Assembly (NCBI RefSeq): GCF_018873765.1
Contig: NC_057920.1
Location: 10,429,307 to 10,493,306 of the forward strand
Source: Telopea speciosissima
Taxonomy: Eukaryota > Streptophyta > Magnoliopsida > Proteales > Proteaceae
DNA length: 64,000 bases
Reading direction: 5' to 3'
The stretch's first letter is position 1; each line of letters opens with the position of its first letter. The notes below the pieces were generated by a model, which was not told where the DNA came from, did no database searches, and saw only the letters and a program-made list of their open reading frames with translations. Positions 47,001 through 58,090 of the stretch are shown piece after piece. A program made the translations under genes and the position numbers.

Positions 47001-47270
47001 AAATAAACAATGAGTTGGAAAAAATATTACTTTGCAGTTTAAATCCTTAGTTAGACTACTAATGGACAGCAAGTTAGTAGTAAACTTAGGAACATGTAAA
47101 ACAGAGGAAAGAGTGAGAGAGGAGGTGCACTGTATGGATCCCTTCCCAGAAATAGAAGAAAGAGAGCCATCAGCAACCCGAACCTTGACTGGCCTGAAAG
47201 AGGAGTATATGTGGTAAAAACAGAGGAAGAACCTGTCATATGGTCGGTTGCTCTTGAGGTAATAACCCAA
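44007..47270 (-). CDS. Copia pol: integrase, RT, RNase H
   Basis: A single open frame of 1087 codons. In order: the zinc-binding start of integrase (HRSLGHP ... CDACTLAK), the integrase catalytic triad (FDVWGP, LRSDNGKEY, NGVAERKN), a variable linker with proline- and serine-rich stretches, reverse transcriptase (KARLVAKGFTQ, QLDVKNAFLHG, LKKALYGLKQSPRAW and the catalytic YVDD), and RNase H (DDRKSTSGYC, SSAEAEFRAMA, HDRTKHVEIDRHFI). It ends a few bases before the 3' LTR. The frame lacks stops, unlike gag upstream. The first residues are out of frame with the protease, so the real polyprotein is broken before integrase. Enzyme identities are clear; activity is unproven. Confidence 0.93.
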   Translation of the reverse strand: MGYYLKSNRPYDRFFLCFYHIYSSFRPVKVRVADGSLSSISGKGSIQCTSSLTLSSVLHVPKFTTNLLSISSLTKDLNCKVIFFPTHCLFQDLETDNTIACGKVVGGLYVLESSRTALTSQPASSTFDSALLELNNWHRSLGHPPIGVLYALFPSLVKQCNKHKFSCDACTLAKQTRSIFPISDNRSLSPFSLIHFDVWGPAHCISTSGFRWFVTFIDCFNRTTRVYLMHSKSDVFNCFMLFHKMVQTQFDAKVKILRSDNGKEYMDGAFRSYLDSHGIIHQTSCVDTPTQNGVAERKNRHLLEVARSLMFTMSVPPRFWGDAVLTATYLINRLPSRVLDGRCPLDMLVGKSTFVVPPRVFGCVVFVRNHHVHGKLDPRGLRCIFLGYSLTQKGYKCYHPPTKKVLVTMDVVFRESEAYFPPPVPLQGETQSNEEVPLIAPFDVEIPTIEDVSIELEDGVTSQEQVVGQIEQQVQGERLVKQKYTRGTDFPTDGPRYKEKETTTAAPPTQSASVPTPNLAPSHTLGKPPLDPSVDLPIAVRKQKRSCTQHPISNFVSYNSLTPAFHAFISSLSSVSIPNTWQEAIAEPKWTEAMNEEMLALVKNQTWDLVSSLHGKRSVGCKWVFVVKHKADGSVERYKARLVAKGFTQTQGIDYQETFAPVAKMNTVRVIISCAVNQGWELQQLDVKNAFLHGDLEEDVYMEVPPGFTSSKTQGKVCKLKKALYGLKQSPRAWFGRFHKAMIAYGYKQSNADHTLFVKRVGQQVTLLIVYVDDIVITGSDAHEIQKLKAYLGTEFEVKDLGKLRYFLGIEVAYSAKGVSLSQRKYILDLLKETGTLGCKPADTPLEPNTHLKSKEGEPVDKGSYQRLVGRLIYLSHTRLDITFAISLVSQYMHDPHSSHLEAAYRILRYLKSAPGKGVLFSPHGHLRIEAYTDGDWVGSSDDRKSTSGYCIFVGGNLPTWRSNKQAVVARSSAEAEFRAMAQGICELLWLKGLLQDLGMSADLPMRLYYDSKSAINIAHNPVQHDRTKHVEIDRHFIKEKLEQGIICIPFIQSSEQLADILTKGISTKLFFPTVSKLGMFDMYAPT

Positions 47271-48397
47271 GAGTCAGGCATGACCAAGGTGCAATTCCCA
47301 CCAAAAGAAATACTTGTGGAAGAAGGTGCATTGGAAGGAGCAGGTAGAGACAAAGCTGAAGCCGCCATGGAAGGAGATACAGATGCCGAAGAAGATGTGT
47401 CCAAGCGATTCATCATATCCCGTAGATTGTGCAACTCAGCCATCACAGAGGAAAGAGACTGTTCAGATGGATCTTCAGTAGCAGCCTGATTAGCACGAGA
47501 GGAACTGGGCCGATTGGAACCCCCCTTTCCACGCCCACGAGTATCCGCAGGACGACCATGAAGCTTCCAACATCGGTCCTTGGTGTGCCAATCCTTCCCA
47601 CAATGATCGCATTTAATAGGTGGGCGATCACTATATGGCCGATCAATAGGAGGAGAACGAGAGGAATTTCCACAGGAAGATTGAGAACCAGAAACAAGGG
47701 TTGATCATTCCTGAGTGACAGGATGAACCATGGCAGTGCGCCTCATGTCCTCAGCCGAAAGTATGGCATAGGCCTGCTCCAAAGAGGGAAGAGGATCCCG
47801 ATTCAAAATACTGGACCTGATATTATCAAATTCAATGTTGAGGCCGGCCAAAAAATCAAACAGTCGTAGACCATCCTCCCACTTCCTGAAGGCCGTCGCG
47901 TCAACATCCGTGGTAGCCTTAAATGTGCCCAAAAATTCCAATTCCTGCCACAGTGTGCACATGGTATTGTAATATTGGGACAGACAACTCCAACTGCTTG
48001 GTAGTATGGAGCTTCTGACGGAGTTCATAGCATAGGGCTGCATTCCCAACCTGAGAGTATGTGTCATGAGCCGTCTTCCAAATTTTTACAGCTGTGTCAA
48101 GGAGCAGATAACGACCAGCAATGGTCTGGTCCATGGAATTAACCAAATAGGACATCACCAAAAATTGAAATTCATCCATCGATCCTGAGCCGATCCAGCC
48201 TCTGTAGGCCTGACCTTAGTGCCCGTGATATAACCAGAGAGCCCACGAGAACCAATAGCAAATAAACAGGAACGAGACCATAGAAGATAATTGCTGTCAT
48301 TCAACTTTATGGGATTCACCGGAAAGGGAACAAAGTCCCACTGGTTGGCATCGTCAGAACCAGTCGAAGCAGTCGTGATCTCAGACTCGTCAGGCAT
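47271..48397 (-). pseudogene. Copia gag and protease, frameshifted
   Basis: Gag starts at 48397 (MPDESEITTASTGSDDANQW, then LNDSNYLLWSRSC). Frame changes occur near 48180, near 47980 and before 47250, and a stop follows HPVTQE at 47705. Recognisable parts are the gag body (CYELRQKLHTTKQ, WQELEFL), a zinc knuckle CDHCGKDWHTKDRC near 47560-47612, and the protease region VITSRATDHMTG. The usual protease core is DSGATDH; here the catalytic Asp and the Gly are replaced. The gag-protease part therefore looks dead even though pol is open. Confidence 0.85.
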
Positions 48398-48777
48398 GGT
48401 GGTTGGAGAAAAATAGGCAGAGACAAATCCCCAAAAAAAAATCAGAACATGTATAGGGTAAAAAACGAACCCTTGGTGGGAGTCAACTCACCACCAAGGG
48501 ATGAAAAAAAATTCGAACAAGGTAGAAACCCTCCCCGAGGTGTGTAGAGGTGGCGGAAAAAGGAGGGAGGGACCTGCGGAGGTGGCGGGAGGAAGGGAGA
48601 GGGCCGGCAGTGGTCGGCGGTAGCTGGCGGTGGCTATTGGTGGCTGGCGGAAGTGGTGGAGGGGCTGGCGGTGGGTGGTTTTAGGGCAGAATGGCGGAAA
48701 AGAAAAAGAAGAAGAGAGAAAAAAAACGAAGAAAAAAAACGAAAAAATTTTACTTCCCATATCCCCGGAATATTTTT

Positions 48778-48790
48778 GGCTCTGATACCA
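48778..48790 (-). other. Primer binding site of element 1
   Basis: TGGTATCAGAGCC on the minus strand lies immediately inside the 5' LTR. It is the standard plant primer site complementary to the 3' end of initiator tRNA-Met. Confidence 0.88.
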
Positions 48791-48961
48791 TGTGGAATTC
48801 CGTGAATATTGAATACTGGCTTGATCAATGTGATCATAGCCCAGCCTTTATTTGTAATATTGACATCATATGATAAAAATATAACTAAGCAATGTGGGAC
48901 TAAAACCCACATACAAGAATACCCCCATGGACAGATTTACCCTTGCACCCATATTACAACA
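48791..48961 (-). repeat. 5' LTR of copia element 1
   Basis: 171 bp, paired with 43829-43999. It would carry the element's promoter on the minus strand. Confidence 0.93.
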
Positions 48962-49342
48962 ATATCTAAGCGATTAGGGCACAATGTGAACCTTAATAGA
49001 AAGGGTCTTCGGTATTAAAAGATTGCAATAGAAGACTTTAACATTATTCACTACATGGTTGTGAAGATTCTCTGGTGAATCTAAAAGTTTATAAACCGAC
49101 ACTTATAAAATTTTTGGTTTGCTATTCATTAATGTTCAAGGCTCATGCAAGAGCCATGAATATAACAAAATGAAATTCAGAGTTTTCCTCAGAATCAGAG
49201 AAAAACTTTTGTCAGCAAAAGGACCAAGAAGCTTGCTGCTGCAGGGCTGCCCAACAACATCAAACTTCAACTTTGCTCCTCAAAGGGCTAGACGCCGTCG
49301 AGCGCCAGGTTCCAAGAAGAAGAGAAAGAAAAAATATATGTG

Positions 49343-49400
<58 letters not shown>

Positions 49401-49818
49401 TTCTAATCAATTGGGACAATGTGTAAACCTAAACAGGAGAATCTTGGGACTTGGGTCTTAGTAGATGCAAGGGAGGAACTTCAGCCCCTCCAAATTAAGA
49501 TGCCTGTAAGTTGGAAGCAGCAATGAGGTCAATGACTGCAATGTGCTACCAGTGTATGGCAAGAATTTTATCTCCTCCATGTTTGTCTAATGTAACTGTT
49601 CATATTTATAGATTTGTGTTTTAAATCTGATGTGTTTATCCAGGTAGTCCTCAATACCAACAATTACTTGCTGTAGGTACCAAGTACCTTTTCAGTGAGA
49701 GGGGCAAGCACTTGTACAGATATGTGTTATTCTTTGGTTATACAGAAAGACTCCAAGCAATTCCAGGATATTTATCACCCTAGCCAGTATACAATAGTTC
49801 CGATCACCACCAAGTGTG
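48962..49818. other. Spacer between the two copia elements
   Basis: No gene. Host-type A/T-rich DNA with a (TA)n microsatellite at 49349-49394. It ends with the GTGTG target copy of element 2 at 49814-49818. Confidence 0.6.
49349..49394. repeat. TA microsatellite
   Basis: About 23 uninterrupted TA units, preceded by GTATATGTA. Probably length-variable. Confidence 0.9.
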
Positions 49819-50111
49819 AGTTGAAACTCAAAGGTAGATCGAATCTGGTAAGAGAAGAGTATACAGCAAGAAGAAGAAGAAGGAGAGAAGAGATGAGAAG
49901 AAGAGAAGAGAATGGGAGAATCGATTGTGTGTGTTGAGAGTGATTCTCAACACACATATTAGCTTCATTCATTAAGTCTTCCAAATTACACAAGCCTCCC
50001 TAGGGAGGTAAGGAGAAATAAGACAATAAAGTAAAAATACAACTTAGTCATGTCTTATAACTAGACAATGACAGAACTACCCCTATACAAGATATTCTAA
50101 CAACTCTAACA
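49819..50111 (-). repeat. 3' LTR of copia element 2
   Basis: 293 bp. Outside the GAA-rich stretch near 49862-49900 I see no difference from the other LTR. Contains an inverted repeat TGTGTTGAGA...TCTCAACACA. Confidence 0.93.
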
Positions 50112-53100
50112 CTCCCCTCAAGTGGAGAATAAATGTCATACATTCCCACTTGCACTAATAGAGTACTAAATAGACTAGAAGAGAGACCCTTGGTGAAGAT
50201 ATCTGCTACTTGATCACCTGTTTTCACAAAGGGAGTACAAATGCACCCAGAATCCAACTTCTCTTTGATGAAGTGACGATCGACCTCAATATGCTTGGTT
50301 CGATCATGTTGAACCGGATTATGGGCAATGCTTATGGCAGCTTTGTTGTCACAATAAAGTCTCATTGGCCCTTCAGTTTCAAAGCTCAAATCGTGAAGAA
50401 GTCGTTTTAGCCATATAAGCTCACATACTCCATGGGCCTGGCCCTAAACTCGCCTCAAGACTAGATCGAGCAACAATGGTTGTTTCTTGCTCCTCCAGGT
50501 AACTAGATTACCACCAGAAGGTACAATACCCGAAGTAGATCTCTGTCGAGATCGAACCAGCCAATCAGCATCGTGTAGCCTTCAATCGTAAATGGTCATG
50601 CCGCAAATAAAAGGCCCTTTCCTGGACAGGATTTCAAGTATTTGATGATGCGATATACGCATCCGGATGTCCACCCTGGAGCATGCATGAATCGACTCAC
50701 CACTCCAACGCATAAGAGATGTCCGGTCGAGTTAGGGAGAGATAGATTAGTTTCCCAACTAACCTCGGTACTTGCTTGCATCTATAAGAGAAGAACCACA
50801 TTCATCACCAAGTTTATGATTCGGATCAATGGGGAAGTAGCTGGTTTGCACCCCATCATCCCCTGTCTCTTTCGGAAGATCCAAGACAAATTTCCTTTGG
50901 CAAATGTTGATCCCTTTCCTTGATCTAGATACCTCAATACCCAAGAAGTATTTTAAGATTCCATGGTCTTTGATCTCAACTGTTTAGCCGGATAAGACTT
51001 CAATCTATCTATCTCAAGAACATCATTCCCAGTCACCACAATGTCATCAACATAGACAATGGAGTCAGTAATCGTACCATTACCTCTCCGATAAACAAGG
51101 TGTGGTCAGCTTGACTGGGAATACCCATTCTTCGAATGGCTTGTCTAAATCTCTCAAACCAGGCCTTAGGAGACCGCTTTAGGCCATAAAGAGCTTTCTT
51201 CAACAAACACACTTTCCCTTGGTGAGGGACACTTAAAACCAGGTGGAGGCTGCATGTACACAACTTCGCTAAATCTCCGTGAAGAAATGCATTCTTCACA
51301 TCTAATTGGTACATAGGCCAATCTTTATTGGTCTCTGAAAGAAGAACCCCGATGGAGTTATGCTTGGCTACAGGGGCAAAAGTCTCCTGGTAGTCAATGC
51401 CATACACCGACTATACCCTTTAGCAACCAGCCGAGCTTTGTACCTTTCCACCTGTACCATCGGATCTATACTTGATTGTATAAACCCATCTACATCCAAC
51501 TGGAGTTCTCCTTGGGAAGATCAACAAGTGTCCAAGTATTGTTCTTCTCTAGAGCCACCATTTCCTCAGTCATTGCTTGCATCCATTTTGGATTGGATAA
51601 GGCCTCTGTGACATTTTTGGGAATAGAAGAAGACTCAAGAGCGAGTGGAAAAAGCAACACCTGTAAGAGAAATGGAGTTATAGGAAACAAATCAAGGCTA
51701 TGGGATTAGTACAGGTTCTCTTCCCCTTTCTAATAGCAATGGGAAGATCTAATTCGAAGGAGAGGAATTACCTGATTGAAGAGGATGAGGCGAGGATGTG
51801 GATCCAAAGAGGGGTTTTGGCAGGGTCGCTTGTACCATGGTTGCTTCCCTTTTTCCTTCAACAAGCATTCACCTCTTGTGAATACATCATCTTCTTTAAA
51901 TCTTATCCCCTTGTATTCCTTTTGTCTGCTAGCATCACCATCACCAATACCATCAACATCGCATCATCCACAACATCCACTTCTTTATACTTTCCAATAT
52001 CAAATAGAAATGGGGAAGTAGAGGTAGGTAAAGGAGATAGGAAGGGAATGACATCCGCATTTTTCATTGCTAATACTCTCCCCAATGCAGAATGGCGAGG
52101 GAAGAAGAAAAAAAAGGAATAGACTCAAAGAAGGTGACATCTTTGGAGAGAAATCGCCTTCGGGAAGAAGGATGGTAGCACTTATACCCTTTAGTGGAAT
52201 CGAGTAGCCTAAGAAGATGCACTTGAGAGCTTTGGGATCAAGCTGTGCGGGCTGATTTGTTGACATGTACATAACAAAACTGACCAAAGACGCGTGGAGA
52301 CAAGGAAAAAGCGAGGATTGAGGAGAAAGAAGAGGCGAGGGGATTTGGAGCCAATGGACTTGGCATCCGGTTAATAAGAAAGGCAAGGTAAGAAGGGCAT
52401 CGGACGGAAGGTCTTAGCACGTGCATACCAAAGAGAAGGCCCCTAGTGATTTCCGCAGAATGGCGGTTTTGCGTTCAGCCACCCCATTTTTCGTGGGGTG
52501 TCAACACAAGCCAGTTGATGGATGATGCCCTTATCAGAAAAGAATTGTTGGAGCCCCCCATACATGTACTCACCCCCCTTATCGATCTAACAATTTTGAT
52601 GTGAGTACCAAACGAGTCGATAAAGTGATAAAACTCCTTAAAAGCATCACAAACATCACTCTTTTGTTTTAACAAAATAGTCCAAGTAGACCGAGAATAG
52701 TCATCCACAAATGAAACAAAATAACGAAAACCAGATAAGGAAGTAGTAGGAGAAGGCCCCCAAACATCAAGTATGAACAAGGGAAAAAGATGCAGAGATC
52801 TATTACCACGATAAGGATAAGATGTGCGACAATGTTTAGCAAAAATACAAGATTCACACTGAAAAACATAAGATGCAGGAAAGGAAGTAAACAAGTGGGG
52901 TAAGTGTCTCCTCATAACAACAAAAGAGGGATGACCCAAACGTTGATGCCAAAGCATAACAGACTCCAAAGCACTCCGGTCGTGCCGACCACAAACATAA
53001 GCTGCAGCAGTAGATTGAGCAGGTGACTGTGGCTCAAGAAGATAGAGTCCTCCTTTCTCAGTCCCACTGCCAATAACCCTCTTTGTCTCCAAATCCTGAA

Positions 53101-54400
53101 AGACACAATAAGAAGGAAAGAAAGTGACACAACAATGTAAGGATTTGGTTAGGTGACTCACTGATAATAGGTTAGTAGCAAAGTCGGGAACATGAAGGAC
53201 AGACTCAAGGGAAATAGAAGGAGTAACCCGCACATTACCCTTACCAGGGAGACAGAGGAAAGGGAACCATCAATGAACCCTTACCTTGTCGGCCGAACAA
53301 ATGGAATAGGAATCATAGAATGGGACATACCGGTCATGTGATCGGAAGCTCCGAGTCAATGATCCAGTGGATGCGTAGGGGTAGCAGATGAGACTGCAGA
53401 GTGAGGCGAAGTAGTCAACCCTCCGAGCTAGAACCGAGTGGCGACCCTCCAAGGTGAGACATCAACCGACGTAGGGCTGCAATATCATCCTGTGAGAGGG
53501 AATCGGGAGCAGTGCGGTCCAGGTGGCTCGGACTCGGATGTCACGAGAATGAGCCTTAGCTCCCCTCGCTTGCCTCCACGGGCATGAGATGAACTACCAC
53601 GCATACCAGGGGCTGCCCATGAAGATCCCAAGACCGGTCCTTGGTATGTCCAAGCTTGCCACAATGGTCACATTTGTATCTCTCACGGCCTTTCCCCCAC
53701 TTTTCCAGTCTTTTTGGGAGCTGGAAACAAGAGCGACCTCTCTATTGATGGTACAATATCCATAGTGGTCCTCCGGGTTTCCTCACTTTGCAAATAATCG
53801 CACACATCATCCAGAGATGGAAATGGAGACCTCCCTAAGATTTCTTGCGAAGGGGCTCATATTCGAGTTAAGACCACCAAGCAAAATAAGGATCCTTTCC
53901 TTTTCTTGGCTCCTGTAGACTTTGCCGATCCTCGGCATTGGACAACCGGAGATTGGTATAATGATCATACTCCTCCCACAAGCTAATAACGAGTTGTAGT
54001 ACTCGGATATACTCCTATCACTTTGTTTCATATGAATGATTTTTGGAGAATTTGATACACTTTCGTGGAATCTCCAACTCTATCAAAAATTCTGGATACA
54101 CCATCCCAAATATCTTTAGCAGTCTCCTTACTCATAAATCTCCGACCTATCTCAAGTTTCATGGAAAAGATCAGCCAAGTCACGACGGTGGAGTTTTCGG
54201 TCTCCCACTGAGATAACCCGCATCGTAGTAGCAGGAGCGTGATAGACCATGAATGTACCCCAACTTCCCCTACTACGTAGAGACAACTTCACAAGCGGAC
54301 CAATCCAAATAGTTGGTATTGTCCAACTTCACAACCGAGATCCGGGTGTTGGGGTTATCAAAGGAAGCCATGGTTGGGAAACCACCACTTGGGCTGCCGG
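50112..54400 (-). pseudogene. Copia gag-pol, heavily frameshifted
   Basis: The fragments are recognisable but in changing frames. Gag start is near 54370 (MASFDNPNTRISVVKLDN), with a further gag part at 54031-53807. The pre-integrase and integrase core lies at 53233-52475 (WHQRLGHP, CESCIFAKH, LDVWGP). A linker and RT start are at 51690-51490, the RT core at 51407-51033 (YQETFAPVAK, QLDVKNAFLHGDL, LKKALYGLKRSPKAW), and RNase H at 50389-50048 (LYCDNKAAISIAHNPVQHDR). The breaks are mostly one- or two-base indels. No fragment is long enough to work alone. Compared with element 1, the same domains are present in the same order. Confidence 0.9.
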
Positions 54401-55296
54401 CTGTAATTGGTCCATGACCTCGGAATCTTGTCCGCACACGGTGGGCATAATAGGCAAATACTTCAACAATCAATATAAATTGTTTGCGCAAGTGAGGGAG
54501 TATACTCAACCCAAAACAAGGAGACAGACCAATACAAAATATGGTCCCAAATCAACCAAACCACAAGGCGAGGCCAAGCCTAAAAAACAGCAAGCATATG
54601 AAGAGCAAAAACTTGTATAACTCAAACCAAATTCGCTAGTAGCCAAGAACCTTTAGTCCATAATACCCAATAAGTGTATCAAGATGTAATACTATCACAT
54701 TCAGCCATCCAATACAGCAGACCTCGGAGAAGACAAAAAGCAGAGCAGCCGATACCTGTAGCAGAGAAAAAAACATGCAGTCCTCGACCCTCCACCTTCA
54801 AGGGCGGCTCTTAGGGCTTCAAAAAGCACTCCCATACGACACAAATGGGACAAGTTCCAAGGTCATCCAAGCTGCCAAAGGCAGAATCGAAGCGAGACAC
54901 TCCTAGGGTGGCGGAAAACGAGCCTGGTTTCAAGTCTTCAAAAACATCTAGCAAGAAGGCAGCATTTCTTTTTCAACAACCAAGAGCTTTGGGGTCGAAA
55001 CAACACCCCTAGGCGATGCAACTCCAATAGGTCTCATGCCAAGATGTGGAGAAGAGAAGGAGAACCAAGAAGAAGCTTCACAAGCTGGCGGTAACTTGCC
55101 AGTCTTCCTCCATTGCTTCAAGTCACCTTCAGCAGCTCTGAAACTCTCTCCAACTTAGGGAATACCACTCCCAAGACTGTAAGGAGTATAGGTTTCACAT
55201 ATACAGCCTCCAATGGAACCCCCTTTACATTTATAGGGTTCCAAAGAGAGGAGAAGATGAGGACTGAGCTCAGCCGACTCTCAAACCAGAGATGTT

Positions 55297-55309
55297 GGCT
55301 TTGATACCA
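55297..55309 (-). other. Primer binding site of element 2
   Basis: TGGTATCAAAGCC on the minus strand abuts the 5' LTR directly. It differs by one base from the element 1 site and is again tRNA-Met type. Confidence 0.85.
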
Positions 55310-55600
55310 AGTTGAAACTCAAAGGTAGATCGAATCTGGTAAGAGAAGAGTATACGACAAGAAGAAGAAGAAGAAGAAGAGATGAGAAGAAGAGAAGAGA
55401 ATGGGAGAATCGATTGTGTGTGTTGAGAGTGATTCTCAACACACATATTAGCTTCATTCATTAAGTCTTCCAAATTACACAAGCCTCCCTAGGGAGGTAA
55501 GGAGAAATAAGACAATAAAGTAAAAATACAACTTAGTCATGTCTTATAACTAGACAATGACAGAACTACCCCTATACAAGATATTCTAACAACTCTAACA
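55310..55600 (-). repeat. 5' LTR of copia element 2
   Basis: 291 bp, partner of 49819-50111. The two-base length difference lies in the GAA repeat. Confidence 0.93.
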
Positions 55601-57490
55601 GTGTGCACATTGAGTACAAAAATGACCTGTTTGAGAGTACATCTACAAATTACTATGTGAGAGAATGGTTTGAGGTTGCCAAATCATTCTCCTATTGCAG
55701 GGGTGATTATTTGTCTCCCCTCAGGACCAAGGACCAAGCACCATCAAGCACAGGTTTGATGGATGAAAGTAGGGAATCTAGGCCCCTTGGCCAATGACAG
55801 TTTTCTGAAAGGTTTAGGTGCAATTACTTGTATCCATTATGGTCTCCACGGGGTGGATGAGATGTTAGCACTCCATGACCCCATGTTTCTTTTTACTCTT
55901 GGAATTGAAGGATTGATGAAACTTCTCATAGTAGTCAATGGATTCTTCTGGGGATGAGTGTTCCATGGAGATTGTCTCATTCTTTTAGTTACCTCTGCAT
56001 CCAGAATAAGCATTCACTCTGCTAGATGCGTACTATGGTCAGTGCAGTAGCTGATGACATAGGCAACAGGTAAGGGCAACTAAATCTAAATCATACTTTT
56101 AACCCAAATCCTTTTAGACAGTAAAGAATAAAATTACAGTAAGAGATACGGAACACAGGCCCCAAAAGTAGGCAGAAAATAACATAATCATGGATATAAT
56201 GTGAGAGGAATGGTCAACCCCAAATGATGAATGCCTCAGGACCACCTGCTTGGCCAGGCCATCCAGGACCAGGAGAGAGTTCACTAATCTTTGCCATCAG
56301 ACTGAGATAATGATGTTGGAGGCAAGTTTGCCTCTTTAATACAATAAGTGAGTAGCCAAGGACTCCAGTCCCCTAAAATTAATAGCCAATGTATGGCCAA
56401 CCCTAACTCTTCCAATGTAACTCCTGATTTTCTGGTGACTGTATCTTAGCTACTAACCAGAGTTAGTGAACACCCCAAAGAGAGTAATGAATATAAAGTG
56501 GGAAATGTCACCACAGGCTTCAACCAACAAGACGGAACCATCGAAAAGCAAATCCAGATCCTTAATCTTTTTCCTTCCTTCCCCATCCCTGAAGAGTATG
56601 CAGGATTGATGCAGGGCATTCAGCCAGGCCCAGCCCAAGATCAGATTTGTGCCCGCAGGACCAGCAGGACCAGGCCTAAAATGCCCAGCCCATAGGTCGA
56701 CACCTATGCTGGCCTGGGTGAATTAAACCCAGTGGTTCTGCCTTTTCATTTTCCTAGGCTAGTATGTAATCTCACTATGTGTCTTTTCAGTTTCCTAGGT
56801 GGAGTTATGAGGTTGTTCATGCTCCTGGGCATTAGTTATTAGTCATTAAGAGTTTTTTAGTTTTTCTAAGTCACTTTCTTGGTTGTAGTTCCCTATGGGT
56901 TGGGGATGTTATCTATGTCTTGGTTATAGTTTCTAGATGTTGAAAATCCAAAAGTCTATTTAATGTAAGTTGATGTATCCCAAGGGCTTTAAATGCCTCC
57001 CCTCTATATAATGAAATCGTGGGCTGTTTTCTAGAACACCAGATTTTGAAGACAAAGAACTCTCTTGTGCGATTTAGCTTGTGGACTCAAGTGGGCTGTG
57101 GATTCAGCAATCATATCCAAGGTGGATCTCCTTGGTGGGGCTCTAGTGGACTCTAGCAGCCAAAACTATCTACCTCCATCAATTATCATCATCATCATCA
57201 ACCACCTTCATCCATCACCATCTTCATTATCAAACTAAAAGGCCCTCATCTAGTGGCTTATAACTTGCCGGTTCTCAACCAGTTCATCGATCCTTCTTAT
57301 ATTTGCATCAAGGATCCTTAACATCATCTTTTCAGTTGATAGTACCATGTTTTTCTCATAGCAGGCATATACGGTAGCATGTCAAATGACTAGTCTATGG
57401 ACTCTGTTGGAAACACTATCATGTATTACAACCTACCAACTTGAGTCTCTGTTGGATAAAAATCATGTAAATACAACTTGATGGGAAAAG

Positions 57491-57750
57491 CAATCAGTGA
57501 TCCTAGTGAACTTCATAAGTTGAACACAGTAAAATAAAAGGCATAGGAGCTAGTCCAAATTGCATGATATAATATGAAGCAAGAGATATATGTTTTGAAT
57601 TCCATTTAAAATTGATGCCACAATCAGTGATCCAAGTAAACTTCATAAGTTGAACATAGTAAAATAAAAGCCATAGGAGCTAGTCTAAATTGCATGATAT
57701 AATATGAAGCAAGAGATATATATCTTAAATTCCATTTAAAATTGATGCCA
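57491..57750. repeat. 130-bp tandem duplication
   Basis: Two units beginning CAATCAGTGATCC at 57491 and 57621 share GAACTTCATAAGTTGAACA-like, CATAGGAGCTAGTC and GCATGATATAATATGAAGCA segments with few changes. Confidence 0.85.
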
Positions 57751-57757
57751 TGATTCT

Positions 57758-58090
57758 GTCATAAATATCCATGCTTTTTTCTTCCAACCTAGTTGATTAT
57801 GCTCTGTCAAAATCGAGTTGCAGGGGGGGGGGGGAAATACATGATTTGGAAATTACCTGTATGTTGTACAACTGACCACTATGAATAGTAGGGGAAAATT
57901 ACCATCTATGACAATAACCTAATTCAAAGTACAAATATCCATAACAAAAGGAGACGCCACAATTCTTTGTCATAAATATCCAGGCTTTTTTATTCCAACC
58001 TAGTTGATTATGCTCTGTCAAAATCGAGTTGCAGGGGAAAAAAATTCATAATTTGGAAATTACCATGTATGTTGTACAACCGATCAATAT
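57758..58090. repeat. Second duplicated block, about 210-bp spacing
   Basis: Two copies carry TCCAACCTAGTTGATTATGC and AAAATCGAGTTGCAGGGG at about 57783 and 57995. The first copy has a G run after CAGG. Adjacent to the 130-bp tandem pair, this marks a locally unstable region. Confidence 0.75.

Larger units (their letters stand above)
43829..48961 (-). mobile_element. Ty1/copia retrotransposon, element 1
   Basis: A full-length 5.1-kb element in minus orientation. The LTRs (43829-43999 and 48791-48961) are 171 bp each and differ at four positions (about 2.3%). TGGTATCAGAGCC next to the 5' LTR is a tRNA-Met-type primer site. A G-rich polypurine tract (GAGGGGGAG on the minus strand) abuts the 3' LTR. 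Gene order gag, protease, integrase, RT, RNase H marks it as copia. Flanks are TTATC and ATATC, so the target duplication is TATC with one further mismatched base. Confidence 0.95.
49819..55600 (-). mobile_element. Ty1/copia retrotransposon, element 2
   Basis: A 5.8-kb element in minus orientation with LTRs at 49819-50111 (293 bp) and 55310-55600 (291 bp), flanked by a perfect GTGTG duplication (49814-49818 and 55601-55605). On the coding strand the LTR starts TGTTAG and ends CAACT, a non-canonical TG...CT pair. TGGTATCAAAGCC follows with no spacer as primer site. The LTRs differ only in and beside a GAA-repeat stretch. Coding parts are in copia order but broken by many frameshifts. A 0.75-kb untranslated leader separates the primer site from gag. 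Confidence 0.94.
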
